Positions 10,943-23,040 of a DNA stretch of 64,000 nucleotides are shown here, one piece after another. The notes beneath the pieces were generated by a model, which had not been told where the DNA came from, ran no database searches, and saw only the letters and a program-made list of their open reading frames with translations. Both the position numbers and the translations under genes were made by a program. This DNA is from Podospora comata (taxonomy: Eukaryota; Ascomycota; Sordariomycetes; Sordariales; Podosporaceae), in the NCBI GenBank assembly GCA_017354895.1, contig CP071493.1, forward strand, positions 4,650,001-4,714,000. Direction: 5' to 3'. Numbering within the stretch: the stretch's first letter is position 1; every line of letters starts with the position of its first letter.

Positions 10943-13900
10943 ATGCCCTCCAGGAAGTTTGAGATACTCTACAAAGAGGCGCGATTGAATCTAGAGCCTG
11001 CTTCGCCATCGTCTATTGTGCAGCTCCGCGTCGCACCGCAAAGCGCCTACGGACGGGCGAGCTCAAACCGAACCAGCACCGACGACGAGAAGGACTACCA
11101 GTCAAGGAGCCTTGCGACTGCCTCCTCCATCTACTACCGAAAACACCATAAGTCTCCCAGAGCATTCCTCTGGCGTGTCCTCGAAAATGGCACCATTCTC
11201 AGCATTCGCGTCGCCGATGTTTGCAAGCAGCAACAAGTCGTCGATGCGCCATTGATTCTCAACCTTCGCTTCCCTTCTGCGATACACAGTTCATGCATCG
11301 GCTTTGCAGACCCAAAGGATACCGATTCGTTGTGCGTCTTCGTTGTCGACCAGTCGAACCAGCTGTACTCGATTACATTGCGACCTGAGCTCTTCCGCAA
11401 CAAGACAACGAGTGACGGGGGGCTGGGAGATGCTTGCCGGGTATACTCGCCGCCAGGGTTTGGGTTTAAGCACCCGCATCGGCTTGCGGTTGTCAACTCT
11501 GATCAGTTTATTGTCACTATGCATGACGGCGGCATCTTGAAGTTTGACAGAAACAAGACACACGATGGTAAGGCCCTATGTCATATACCTTGCTGGAACT
11601 ATTGGTGCTAATTTTGTCATGTTTACAGTACATGCGTCGCCTTGGAAAGAAACCATTTACAATGTTGCCGGCTGGGGACAAAGTCTGCGTGGGCTTGTTC
11701 CCTTCCAGCGAAACCCGACGGTCCGATACGAAAAGATCAACATGGAGTTGACAGCGGCCGTATCGACAGCAGTGGTGACCATGGGACTCGAAAACACCGC
11801 CTTTCTATTCACGATTTGCTTAGATCACAGAATGAGGGTGTGGGACGTGCGCACAGGTTCAATCTTATACACTGGCGACATCTTGAATGCAAATAGGGAT
11901 GTGCAGGAAGGGTCATCATGGAACATCAATCCTTCGCAGAGCAACCTAATCCGAATAGAGGAAGGCGCTCGTGGCGAGTGTCTGGTTACGACCTTTTCGC
12001 CTGTCGGTAACGGCGAGTTCAAGTTCTGGAAAGCCAAGGCCAACGATCAGGGTTCGATTCATGTTGCCGACTACTTCCCAGGCCAGCAATTGATTCCTCC
12101 GAGCCCATCCTCGATGGATGTCTGGTCAATGGCCGACTTCGCCGTCATGGGCAAAACAGAAGGGCCGGAACTCTGGGCTTTGTGGAAGAACAACACCAGC
12201 TATCGCGTGCACAGGCTGCAAATACACCCACGGAACGGCAATCGGTGCTTTGATGACGGGTGGAAGACGGTTTATATTGAAAACTCGGTACCAACAGTGG
12301 AAGCTTCGGGGCCATGGAACTCGATCGACTCCACTGAGAAATGGCTCGATCTTATTTTCTTCCCTGGGAGATTCTCCAAGGCTACGCTTGAAACTGCCCT
12401 GGCCGTTTATGAGAAGGGACTGGGTACCTACAAGGAGACATCTTCAAGAGCGGGCAAGAGTATTGTAGAGTCCATCTGTTCTGTTCTGGGGTCCACGGCG
12501 GCATTGGGAAAGACCTCAGCCGGCGGTGCTGATTACGAGCAGTTCAGGGGTACAAGCGAAACGCAGTGGATGCGGTTTTGGCGTCTTTTGCTTGAGCTTG
12601 ACAAGCAAAGGGGCGAAGCTCTTGCACTGATATATGATCCAGAGGAAGAAATGGTGTGGACTGCATGCGCAGACTTGCTTGCTGCCGTAAGGGAATGCAG
12701 CGATATGGACCGTGTTTATCACAATCTTTCGAGTCCAGAGAAGAAGGATGAGGATGTCGCTGCTCTGGTTGCTGCCGGTCTCACATTTGTACAAGGTTTC
12801 AACGACAGTACATCCCAACTAAGCCACGCTGCCCTTCCAGCCGAGTTGTTCCAAGAGTCTTCGCTGCCGGACAGTGAAAGGATGCAGCTGTTCCTAGATC
12901 GGGCAGGGTTTTGGTCATCGGTCGGGGATGACGATATCGCCCAAGTCACCGACATTCTTGGTCAGAACTACCGGACAGTAACCTCTCGTCTGTATGAGGA
13001 TCTGTTTGATTTGATCACAGCCACGAGCGACGCCAACTCACAGGAGCTTAGAGAGCAATTCACTGGGTTTGGGCGGAAGGTCATTGTCCGCTCTGTTCAA
13101 GATACAGTCGAGCTTCACCGGAGAATTCTCTTCAGTCAGCTGGTACTTCTCGTTCACATGGAGTTTGATATCGAAAATGAAGAGGAAAGCCCACTTCACT
13201 CGCGGTTCGACGTGGGTTCCATCTACCGGCGATTAATCGGGGCTCTCCGAAGACTGGAGCATCTGAGGTGGATGGTCAAGACAGAGCTGAACATCCCAGC
13301 CAGAGTTGCGGTGGTGTCTGGTGTTTCTTCTCCTCAGTTAGCCAAGCGTGGACAGGAGGAGACACACACTGTGACAGCCCTGGAGGGGCTTACAGGTCAC
13401 CTCTATGGGTTGCCAGAAGATAGCAATGCGCCACTAATTTCCGCCATCACGGACCTGGTATTGGACCTCTGCGCCCCTGGCAGCACGACCATCCTCCAGA
13501 CGTGCCTTCTCCAATGCGGCCTACTCAAACATGACCGACCAGATCTTGCACTCGAGCTCAAGCCGTTCGCCGACCAGGATCCCTTTTCCATTTATATTCA
13601 AGGTCGTGTCTTCCTTGCACACAAGGATTACGACACCGCTGCCTACTACTTCAGAAGAGCAGCCATTGGCCTCAGCATCACCATGAAGCACATGGATCGC
13701 CACAGCTCCGGGCTCCTCGACGATACAGAATGGAACCTCCTTAACAGTGGGCTCCCCAATTACTACAGCCATATCGTCTCTCTCTTCGAACGCCAAAAGG
13801 CTTACTCGTACGTCGTGGAGTTTTCCCGCCTGGCTCTTCAATTCGTGCAAACCGGTGCGCAGGACACAGCAAGCATTAAGACTGAAATGCTGAGCCGTCT

Positions 13901-14693
13901 GTTCACCGCCTCCACGGCCATCTCCCACTTTGAGGAAGCCCACTCTGCTCTCCTCCAAATGCAGGACGAAGCCCTGCAGAGATCCTACCTCCGCAAGCTC
14001 GTCGAGAAGATGTGCGAGACGGGCCAAAACAAGCAACTCATCAGCCTCCCCTTTTCCGGTCTGCAGCCCAAGGTGGATGACATCCTCCTCGAGAAGTGCA
14101 AAGCCACCCGTGACGTCCTCAGCGGGGTACCCTACCACCAGATCCTCTACGCCTGGAGAATCAGCCACAACGATTACCGCGGTGGCGCCGCCATCCTGCT
14201 CGACAGGCTCCAAAAGCTCCGCCAGGCAGGCAAGGGCGACAAGATCAACAGCGTCAACGGCGACGCGCTGGACACGCAGGTCACGAGGCAGTATCTTCTT
14301 TTGATCAACGCGTTGAACTGCGTGCCGCCCGAGGAAGCTTACATTCTGGAGGATGTCTCTTCCGAGGAGAAATCAACCCCCGCCGCTCCTAGAATTAACA
14401 ACGGCGGCGGTGGTGGTGATGACCTCGACGCGCAGCTGGAGGATCTCTCCAAGAAGCTCGATGTCGAGAACGGGGTGGATGGGGAGGAGGAGGAGGATGC
14501 GGCGCTGGTTGCAAAGATGAAGTCGTTCTTGTCGAGGCCGGCGGAGGGGCAGGCGCCGAGGAAGCTGCTGACGCTGGCGGACATTAGGAAGAACTACCAG
14601 CTCGAGCTGGACAGGATTGTGGCGATTCAGAATAATCAATTTGGTATCATGGGGGAGGGTGACGAAGACGTGGACATGATGGATATTGCTTAG
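10943..14693 (+). CDS. nup120: Nucleoporin Nup120 (Nup160 family, Y-complex)
   Basis: The model is 1229 aa in two exons, 10943-11567 and 11629-14693. The intron is 61 nt (GTAAGG donor, TGCTAATT branch, TTTACAG acceptor). The protein is a scaffold subunit of the Y-shaped (Nup84/Nup107-160) complex, which coats the nuclear pore membrane. The first half has the beta-propeller repeats of Nup160 proteins, including the characteristic stretches SPWKETIYNVAGWG and CLDHRMRVWDVRTG, the latter a WD-like blade. The second half is alpha-solenoid, with helix-rich segments such as DYDTAAYYFRRAAIGLS. A glycine run and an acidic, coiled tail end the protein. Length is close to filamentous-fungal Nup120 (about 1200-1260 aa). 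The start was chosen as the first ATG in frame before the conserved region. It is co-oriented with rad51 but has its own promoter region. Confidence 0.9.
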
Positions 14694-15269
14694 AACAGAC
14701 AACAGCAAAAACGTAGAATTTGTAGATGGAAGGGGGGAGGGGGAGTAAGCCAAGCAAAGGGAAGATGGATGGGTACCAAGGGATGCGGCGGCGGCTGGGT
14801 GTTGGTGTTTTTTGCTGGGTCTTGTAATGAATGCTTTTTCCGATTTTGTAGTAGGGGTTTTGTGTCTTTTATTTTAAAGCTTTTTGAGGAGAATCAAAAA
14901 TTGGGAGATGCCTTTTTTGTTGCCATTGTCAAAAGGCTATCCCCATTTTGCGCTTTCGCTTGTGTACACTCGGTGACCATAAGCGAACAACTCCTCGGGA
15001 GGAAATCCTTGGCTGACATTGAAGACAAGACAACCCCTTTATTTTAAACCCAAAAAAACGCCCTGCCCAATGCTGGAGAAAATTATCAAACATAAGCTTT
15101 GTACAGCCAAATTCGCTAACAGAAACAAGAATCTCCTCGCTGTCACAAAAAAAAAAGCCCTCTTTCAATCCGAACTGGCCCCTTCCTTCCTTTTCCTAAA
15201 CCCACAAAGCTGTCAGCAAAGGATGCCTCTCATCACCGCCATGGCCACCGCCGCCAAGTCCTGACCAAC
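14694..15269. other. Convergent 3' region between nup120 and vps26
   Basis: No gene seen. The two flanking genes converge here. The stretch contains T-rich runs on the plus side and A-rich runs nearer vps26, as expected for two 3' untranslated regions and their polyadenylation sites. Confidence 0.5.
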
Positions 15270-16410
15270 TTACGCCGGCACAGTGGTAATTCTATCCTCT
15301 GTTGGGGCTGGTAGGCCATCTGGCCCGTTGGTGAGTTCCGGGGCTTGACGATACAGGATGATCTCTGATTGCTTGAAATATCTCCTTGCGTCTACCAAGT
15401 TGTTAGAAGACCAGTCACATTGTGAGTCGTAGCGAGAAAGCTGCTTACCTTCGTCAATAAGGACGAGACTGAGGTAGTATCTCGTGGAGAACTTCTTGTT
15501 GACATCTCTGAACGTTGGTGTTAGGTCAAACCCGCCCAGGAACAGCCTGATAGGTATCGTTTCTCCTCTTGATGGCGACCCGTCCATGATCTAAGGCTGT
15601 TAGCTGTCAAAGTCCTATTTTACAAAGGTGAGTAAGGAGTATGCAAATAACCTACCTCGAACCGAACCAGCGTCTCACTCTCGTTATATTGGTTAGGCGC
15701 CGCTCCTGTTGTCTCTCGGCGGATGATGCTCAACTCCATGTGTTTAATCTTTAGGCGCACAAGCAAGAAGTAGATGCGCCCCACAATCACATCCTTGAGG
15801 TGGTACTTGCTCTTGCTGTACTCAAACTCGATGTGCAGGCAGTCCTCGATACCAACGTCCATCTTGATGCTGCTGTTCATCTCGGGGGGGATGCGATAGC
15901 TGTAGACCCAAATGTCCTTTTCGCGAATGACGTCGGCCATGCGACGGGATACCGTGACGCGGACAAAGTAGCGCAGCTTGACGTTGATGCCGTTGTAAGA
16001 CTCGTACTGCTTCTCGACATTCTTGAAGTTGAAGTCAAAGGTCTGTGGGTGTTGGAGTTCGCCTGGGGCGGCGAGTTCTTGGACGAGGGAGAGGAATTCG
16101 TAGTGGTTGCCACGGTCGAAGAACATCTCTATTTGTCGCAATGGGGTTAGAGTTTTGGATTTGGAGGGAACTGGAGGACATGGGGGCGCATACCGATTGT
16201 GCCGATGAACTGGACCTTGATGCCTGTGTGCTCTAGCCGCTTGCCATCTTTTGGCCGTATTGTGATGGCGCCTTTGACGGATTCGCCGTCGTTGTACAAG
16301 GGTGCCTTCTCCCGTCGGTTCTTATCAAGCTTGACATCGACCATTGACCTCTCGTCGGCATCTTCTAGCACTATGTCGATATCGACGGGGGTTGCAAAGA
16401 AGTACGACAT
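15270..16410 (-). CDS. vps26: Retromer subunit Vps26
   Basis: The model is 317 aa in four exons on the minus strand: 16410-16194, 16128-15656, 15590-15449 and 15391-15270. The three introns of 65, 65 and 57 nt all have GT-AG ends. Vps26 is the arrestin-fold subunit of the retromer core with Vps35 and Vps29, which recycles cargo receptors from endosomes to the Golgi. The protein carries the family's hallmark stretches: MFFDRGNHYEFLSL, NVKLRYFVRVTVSRR, NSSIKMDVGIEDCLHIEFEY, SKYHLKDVIVGRIYFLLVR and IPIRLFLGGFDLTPTFRD. Both arrestin-like halves are present. Length is close to human VPS26A (327 aa). The last intron is a multiple of three and has no stop, so an unspliced frame also exists. Removing it restores the conserved IDEDARRYFKQ junction, so it is treated as an intron. 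Confidence 0.96.
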
Positions 16411-17801
16411 GATGGGCTTGTATTCGTTCCTCTAAAGTTGCTGCCCTATTGTTTGTATCTGGTTGTATGATATGATGTGTCGTCGTGGACTCGGATGTAT
16501 GTGGAGCTGGACTGCTGGGATGGCTGGACACTGATGGCGGCGGCTCAATTGTTAACGAAGAAGGAACTGCAGAGCCCGGGGTTTTTGATACGTTTGTTGT
16601 GTGTTATTTGCACAGGGAGTTACAAGGCTGAGAGACCGCAAGTTCGAATAAATTGTAGCTTGAACTGCGTTGCGCCGTCGTTGTTCCTGTGATGTCTGGA
16701 GTTGCGAGCTGTCGGTGCGGGCAGGAAGCACTGCTCGCGGTACAGGAGAGCTCCAGATAGTGGGTGGGGCTCTAGGCTTCGTCGGCCAATGACGTCCATC
16801 GACCGCGAGCTTGGCTTTGCCGTCCTCCTGGCAAGTTGATATTGGTACTCTACTTAAACATGTGTCCAAGATCAAAAAAGGGCAAGTTAAATAACCGGTA
16901 TTAAGTATATAAGGGTCTCATTTAATGTTCAATGGATAGGTGCTTCGGTGCACTGAATAAAGCCTTGTGTGATGAAAGTTGGAATTTCATCAGCCCTTCT
17001 TACATGGCACCTCGTCGACTACATGTGCATTGGGGATTGCAAAACCATCAAAATGGTCTAGTGAAGTAGCTTGAGAGACTGAGACTTGCAACTCGACACA
17101 TTGAGAGTCCCCAAGTCTTTTAAGTACACAAAATTCCTACGGCATCAAACTCTAGGGTGGGCAAAGAGATGGTTGATGGCCTTCTTGATCAGTGAGAAGT
17201 GAGACACCTTCGACATATCCATGTATAACGCAGCTCAAGGCCCGGGTCCCCATTTAAAATAAAGAGCTGAATCAGTATACAGAGCTGAGAACAAGCACCT
17301 GCGAAGTCCTAACATAGGACAACAAGTGGTATCTCTTTTCAGGCCAATATTCATGGCAGATGTGATGTCAACCAACCAAGGAGTTGCTCAGAATCAACTT
17401 CATGTGAAGAATGTGGCCGAAAGTAACCTGTACGGGGCTCGGTTGAAATGTAGCGCGTTGTATTTCCCTCTTTTGCTTCGAAACGTCTGTTGCAATCCAC
17501 CCAGGCTCGACGTTGATGTTTTGCTGGTGGTGAGGGGTGAAATTCACTTGCGGCAGGCGACAGAAGAAGACGCACAGGCCAGAATGTATCCCACATTGCT
17601 CCAGCCTCCCCACTTTGGACCAATCGCAGGAGCGCTTGGACCTCTGCCCTAACAGAAGCTGGAGGCTCAACCGGCGCACAACTTGAATTATTCCGGGTCC
17701 CAAAATCATGTGTGGTTTTTTTCGGGCTTGCAACTGACCTCCGTCCACCTTGACGACGAGAAATCAACTTGCCTCCTCACTAACCCAACAGCACCGCAGC
17801 C
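16411..17801. other. Divergent intergenic region between vps26 and rpl9
   Basis: No gene seen. It contains the promoters of vps26 (minus) and rpl9 (plus). A TATA-like AGTATATAAGG motif lies near 16903, far from both starts. C/T-rich sequence with CCTCACTAACCCAACAGC precedes the rpl9 ATG. Confidence 0.5.
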
Positions 17802-18922
17802 ATGCGTTACATCCACAGTGAGGAGACCATCGAGGTCCCGGAGAACGGTACGTGTGCAGTGCTGTCGAAATGAATCTATTGCGTCCCGCCCGATCAAAAG
17901 AAGGAGGAACTTTGGGCGCCATCATATCGAGTTACCAGCGACGACGACGATGACAAGACCCGACCGGTTTTTGTAGCCAGCGATTATTGGGACGATTCGA
18001 TCGATATCGGGCGGGATTGCTTGGGATTTTGTCAATGGAAGCAAGGGCAATTGCTGACGGATTTTGCGATACAGTCAAGATCTCCATTAAGTCGAGACTT
18101 GTAACGGTTGAGGGCCCCCGTGGTAAGCAGAAACTCACAATCCTCACCTTGGAGCCGGGAACGGCTTCGGACAATGTGGCTGTCCCGTTCTGGCGAGAAA
18201 CAGTAACCTAACAACGCGCTCCTTCAACAGGCAAGCTCACCAAGGACCTGAGTCACATCGCCGTCAACTTCTCCGTCATCAAGAAGGGCGTTATTGGCCT
18301 CGAGATCCACCATGGCAACCGCAAGAACGTTGCCGCTCTCCGCACCGTCCGCACCCTTATCAACAACTTGATCATCGGTGTCACCAAGGGCTTCAAGTAC
18401 AAGATGCGTTACGTCTATGCCCATTTCCCCATCAACGTCAACCTTGACGTCAACAAGGAGACTGGCAACCACGTCGTCGAGATCCGGTATGTTACGAACG
18501 AATGTGCAGCCCCAGGATGGCAGAGTGTGGGAGATGTGACGAACACTGGGAACTTGGGAACATGGGAGAAGAATTTGGGCTGACGAGTGGGTGTGTTACA
18601 GCAACTTCGTCGGTGAGAAGCTCGTCCGCACTGTCGTGATGCAGCCCGGTGTTGAGGTTGAGGCCTCCAAGGCTCAGAAGGATGAGCTCATCCTCCAGGG
18701 TAACTCCCTCGAGGCTGTTTCCCAGAGCGCCGCCGATATCCAGCAGATCTGCAGAGTGCGGAACAAGGATATCCGTAAGGTGTGTGAAGGCCCCAGCTAC
18801 GGTGGACCAACAGCCACTTTGCTACAGTGCTACGAGGAAGATAAGGTTTATGGTGCTAACATTGCTTCTAGTTCTTGGACGGTATCTACGTTTCCGAGAA
18901 GGGCAACGTTGAGGAGGAGTAA
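17802..18922 (+). CDS. rpl9: 60S ribosomal protein L9 (uL6)
   Basis: The model is 192 aa in five exons: 17802-17847, 18075-18122, 18231-18486, 18602-18779 and 18872-18922. The first two coding exons are only 46 and 48 nt. The protein is the uL6 component of the large cytosolic ribosomal subunit, located near the base of the stalk and the sarcin-ricin loop. It begins [16 protein letters not shown] and joins to [17 protein letters not shown], then [13 protein letters not shown], matching eukaryotic L9 end to end. The stretch EIRNFVGEK spans the third junction. Length equals the yeast protein (191 aa) within one residue. The 227-nt first intron, longer than the neighbours' introns, is usual for ribosomal protein genes in filamentous fungi. 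Confidence 0.97.
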
Positions 18923-20215
18923 AGAAAATGACCACGGGTTTCTTTGTGCTTTATGGGGTTACACCGGAGTGGCAAGGGGTCATGGGCATTTGCATATTTC
19001 TTGTAGCGTAAAAAAACGCTGCTGGCAAAATGGGCAACCTCCTTCTCAACCAAACGGGTTTTGCGGTGTGCATACCAATATCACGTCTTCGAGGTCACGC
19101 CTGTTTTTTCTCGAGCTAATGATGACGATTTGCTCTCGCCTGTATTTGGGCGATGATGATACCCAGAGCAGACTGGTGATTCAGTTATCACGGGCGGAGC
19201 CAAGGTGTTTCTCGTGGGAAAAGCATGTGTCAATTACTCCTGGACGGAAAATGAATTTGGAAGTAACAAGCAAGTCAAACTACTGCGTGTTTCTAACCTC
19301 TGATATTTGATATATAAGCATGGTGACTTTATGGGACCCCCTTTTGTCCTTGATATCGCGTCTAGACAATTCCAGCTTGGAGCAATAGCAGGTCCAGAGA
19401 GCACTACATGGACTCTGGGGGCATCGGCAAGATTACATGAACTGATTGATTCCATGAGAGGCGCCAGCTACCATCCAGGTCTTTGGTTTGGCAGTGTTGC
19501 TTTGGTCAACGTTAGATCACCACGCTCCATCGTTGCCAAAAGTCTAGCTTATCCCTGCGCTTGGTAGCGTTATGATGTATATATAGTTCAGACTCTTCAG
19601 GTGGAGAGACGATGCGGCCAGGGACGAAGTTATTCGGATGGTTTGCTATATTAAAAAAAATACCATTCAAAGAGAAAGTACCACCGTAAGACCAGTTACA
19701 TTTATCTCTCGTTTACATTCACTCAACACATTCAGCAGGCTCGTTATACAGATATCAGAATTCACATCATCTCATTTTCATTTCTTCAGTTCTTCTACAT
19801 AACTTCATACCACATCTCCATTCCCTGAGCAAAGCCCCCCTCCCTTTCCCTATCGCATGGCTTGCTTGCTTCTCGACAACGCCCAAAACGCCAGTGCTGA
19901 ATATAAGCCACCCATCATCCCATCCCATACCATACCAAAAAAAGGGTCAGGTTTCAAAAATCACACTCAAATAAAGCCAAACTCTATATCCCCAGCGTAG
20001 AACAAACAAAAATTGCAAGAGTAAAACACAGGGGCAGAAGGGGCAAAAGGGGGGATGTGTGTGTGTGTGCAAGGGGCTTAATATGTACAAGTCGACTTCG
20101 TGTTGCTCGTCGGAAAGAAAAAAAGATCCATTAGGGTTGTGTTTATTTTTCTCCCTTGAATCTCTGAAAAGATGGCAAGGGTAAAAATCGGAGGTCATGA
20201 GAATAAGCTCAATCA
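18923..20215. other. Convergent 3' region between rpl9 and the Cys-rich membrane protein gene
   Basis: No gene seen. It holds the 3' ends of two convergent genes. A short (GT)n run lies near 20054-20070. The 19.6-20.2 kb part is A/T-rich, consistent with untranslated sequence. Confidence 0.45.
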
Positions 20216-21439
20216 TCACCGCGGGGGAGACCTCCTTGGTGATCTGGCCGACCTCGCCGACGGGGCGCGGGATACACGTGTCGTAGTCGTCCTCGTTACC
20301 CTGCTCCCTTGCCTGCTATGGCGGTGGGATCGGCGGGTTCGTCTGTCGCTGCTGAGGGAGCCTGGTTGGGGTTGTTAGTGATTCATTTGCAATGGTGTGG
20401 AAGGGGGTCAGGGAGAAAACGTACTAGGACTATCGTTTGTGTAAACATCAGAGTAGTAGCTGCTGCTGATATCACTCCTGCTCCTGACCGGGGCTCTCTT
20501 CTTCTTATCCTTCTTCAATCCGAGCAGCAACGCAAGAGTGCCAAGCGCGGCTCCCATCCCCAACAGGCCGGCGCCGCTCTTCTTATCCTTTCGCGATGAT
20601 ACTGTGCTAGGTCGGCCGCCATACCACGAACCGTGGTTGGTGCGCCCGGCGTGCGAGGATCCGCGGCGGGTGTAGCGCTCTTCCTCGATGATGGTCTCCT
20701 TTGTTCTCTTGTCCTTCTTGCCGAACCCAAGAATGGCCATGACACCGTGCCAAAGACCCCTGACGACGCAGCAAGCGCAGATGGCGAGGAGAAGGGCGAC
20801 ACCGGCGATGGAGCCAATGACGATACCGGCGATGGCACCGGGGCTCAAGCCACCGGCTGTACCGCCCTCCACTTGTTCCGCGTCATCCCCCGTCTGAATA
20901 GCTCCACCAGCCGAGTTCGTCGTTGTCGCGGTGCCGCTAGTAACGCGAAATGGCGCGCTGAACTGGGTGGTGACGGTTTGCACGGCAGTGTTGGTGTTTG
21001 TCACGATAACCACGCCTCCGGGGCCAGCACCGGGGTTGGCCATACACTGCCCGGCGTGTTGGCAGTATTGCCAAGAGTCGCAGCAGATCGAGCCGCAGGC
21101 AATCCACCCGCTGCCGGCCTCGGGAATGCAGTCGGCGCCGCTGACACCGGTCGCAGCTGGAATGACGGATTGCCATGTTTTGGTATAAGTCTTAGTCTCA
21201 GTCCAGGTTGTCGTGTACCAGGCCACTCCACCGCCTGCTCCCGCAGCCGGTGTGCAGGCTGCTATCCCGTTGTTGGTGACGCATGCTGAGTTGGTGTCGC
21301 AGCAGTACTGGTTTTGGTAACCGCATGGTACTGGGCAGCCGTCGCGCTGAACGAGATAGCCATAACCAGCGGCGTATAAACCGTTGTTGAAGGGGATCGC
21401 AGCGGCCGAGCCGGCTAGGAAAAGCCAGAGCCGCAACAT
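20216..21439 (-). CDS. Secreted-ectodomain, Cys-rich single-pass membrane protein
   Basis: The model is 386 aa in two exons, 21439-20425 and 20361-20216. The 63-nt intron near the 3' end (GTACGT donor, AACCAG acceptor) is inferred. Without it the frame stops soon after, at 343 aa. With it, a Ser/Arg-rich tail (SLSSDRRTRRSHRHSRQ...) is added in frame. Residues 1-14 form a signal peptide (MLRLWLFLAGSAAA). The ectodomain has two Cys clusters (residues 35-62 and 104-132, each with a CC pair), then a Thr/Ser-rich stalk. A strong membrane helix spans about 201-223 and is followed by Cys residues and a Lys/Arg-rich cytosolic region. A second hydrophobic stretch (LLGMGAALGTLALLLGL) lies in the cytosolic part. 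The layout recalls fungal wall-stress or adhesion-type surface proteins, but no named domain is recognised. Confidence 0.75.
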
Positions 21440-23040
21440 TTTGGGGAGCGAGCTGAGAGACTGTCTCGGGAAGTTGGTCGCTTGATGTGTGTTCTGGTGA
21501 TGACCGCAAAAGTGATTGAAAGCCCGCCGGAGCGGTGAGATGGCGCCGATAGCTTGTGAAGCCGGGAAAAATTCTCAATGTTGACGCGATCCTGCTCGGC
21601 GCAATCCAATGAATAACAATTTGCCAAATCGTAAAGTCGTGGATGTCGTGTAAAACAGCTTTTCGCCCGTGATCCTCCTGTCCGTTTGGGGGTCTGAGTT
21701 CGGCGGCGAGATGCGTGTAAGTCGACTCTTGGTGACAGACCCGCTCAAGATAGCTTGCGATAACACCTTGAATGAAGCTTCAAAGCAGCTCTCTTGTCAA
21801 TGGTGTGGTGAGACAGTGCAAGATGCAAAAGAAGGAAAAATTCCAGGGGAAAAGAATGCCTAGAACTTGGGGAAACGGACTGGGAGGAAAACCGGGCGGG
21901 GAATGCAGTTTGGCGGGATTTATTGCAAAAGTCGCGAATTGGGAATGGCTGGGTGAGGTGACGGTGGTCGGCTTCAGCGTGTGGGTTGTGTTCCCAACCT
22001 CCCCGCGAACCGAAGCTGTCACGACCAATCCACCCACTGTCACCCAGCCTCTCGGTTTTCACGCCCACCTCTCATCATCTTTCTCTCCCCTTGCACCCTT
22101 GGTTGGACCTGACCCATCGTTTTGTAACGGATCCTTCTTCCCCTTCCCCTCCTTTCTGCATCGTGTTCAGGGTCCTGCTTCTTTTGCGTAAGCGTTTTCT
22201 CGGCCGATCTAGATCTTTGACCTACAACAGCGCCTCGGTCCTGTAGGTCCAGCTCGGGTGTTGCATGGACGGGGGAGTATGCGTAAGTGAGCTGGCAGCC
22301 CGCAGGAGGTGCCTGTACCTGTCCAGCGGTCAAAACAGCCCCAATCCATGTCCGACAGACAGGAGCCGGTTTGGCTTGTTGCCCTGCTTTTTTAGAGCTC
22401 CCCCTTCCATGCTCCTTTTGATGGTGACGTCCACTGTTTACCACTCAGGCTCCGCCATATTGGCTCACTGGACCATTATCACTTATCGCATGATCCTTGC
22501 AACATCCCGTTGCGCGCGCATGTGCAAGACCCCGTCCCCATCAGCCAGAGGCCTTGGCCATGGCAGACACCAACATATTCGATTTACTAGACACGTGATG
22601 TATGAGTGAGTGATGCCGTATTGTACATATGTATCTGCGGTATATCAACGACTTGGAAATCCCACTTATAAGAGAACTGTTATATACCTGCCAGGTTGGC
22701 CAAGGTGAGAACAGGATTTGGATATCCTGGATTCGTACGGAGTAGGTAGCCAATTTTTAATAAAGGTTGGTGCCAGTTTGCTTCTCGTAAAGATAGTAGC
22801 AATTGAAAGGCCTGCTGCCTTGACAGGATCGAGTGTTTGGCGTTGGTTCAGTTGACGGCGCGGACAGCTGCAAGAGAGACGTCCACGCCTCTCCCAGCGA
22901 CGCCAAGCCCACTGGCGCAGTTACGTAACTTGGGTTGGCCCGCTCCCAGCTGCTGAGAGCTTCATGCCAACCTCGAAGTCCAAGCTCCCACATTGACATT
23001 CCCGACTTCACCATTTGATACCCACGGTTGCCTGCACACC
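21440..23040. other. Divergent intergenic region upstream of the membrane-protein gene and vma13
   Basis: No gene seen. It contains two divergent promoters. The frames present are short shadows without family resemblance. Confidence 0.5.
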
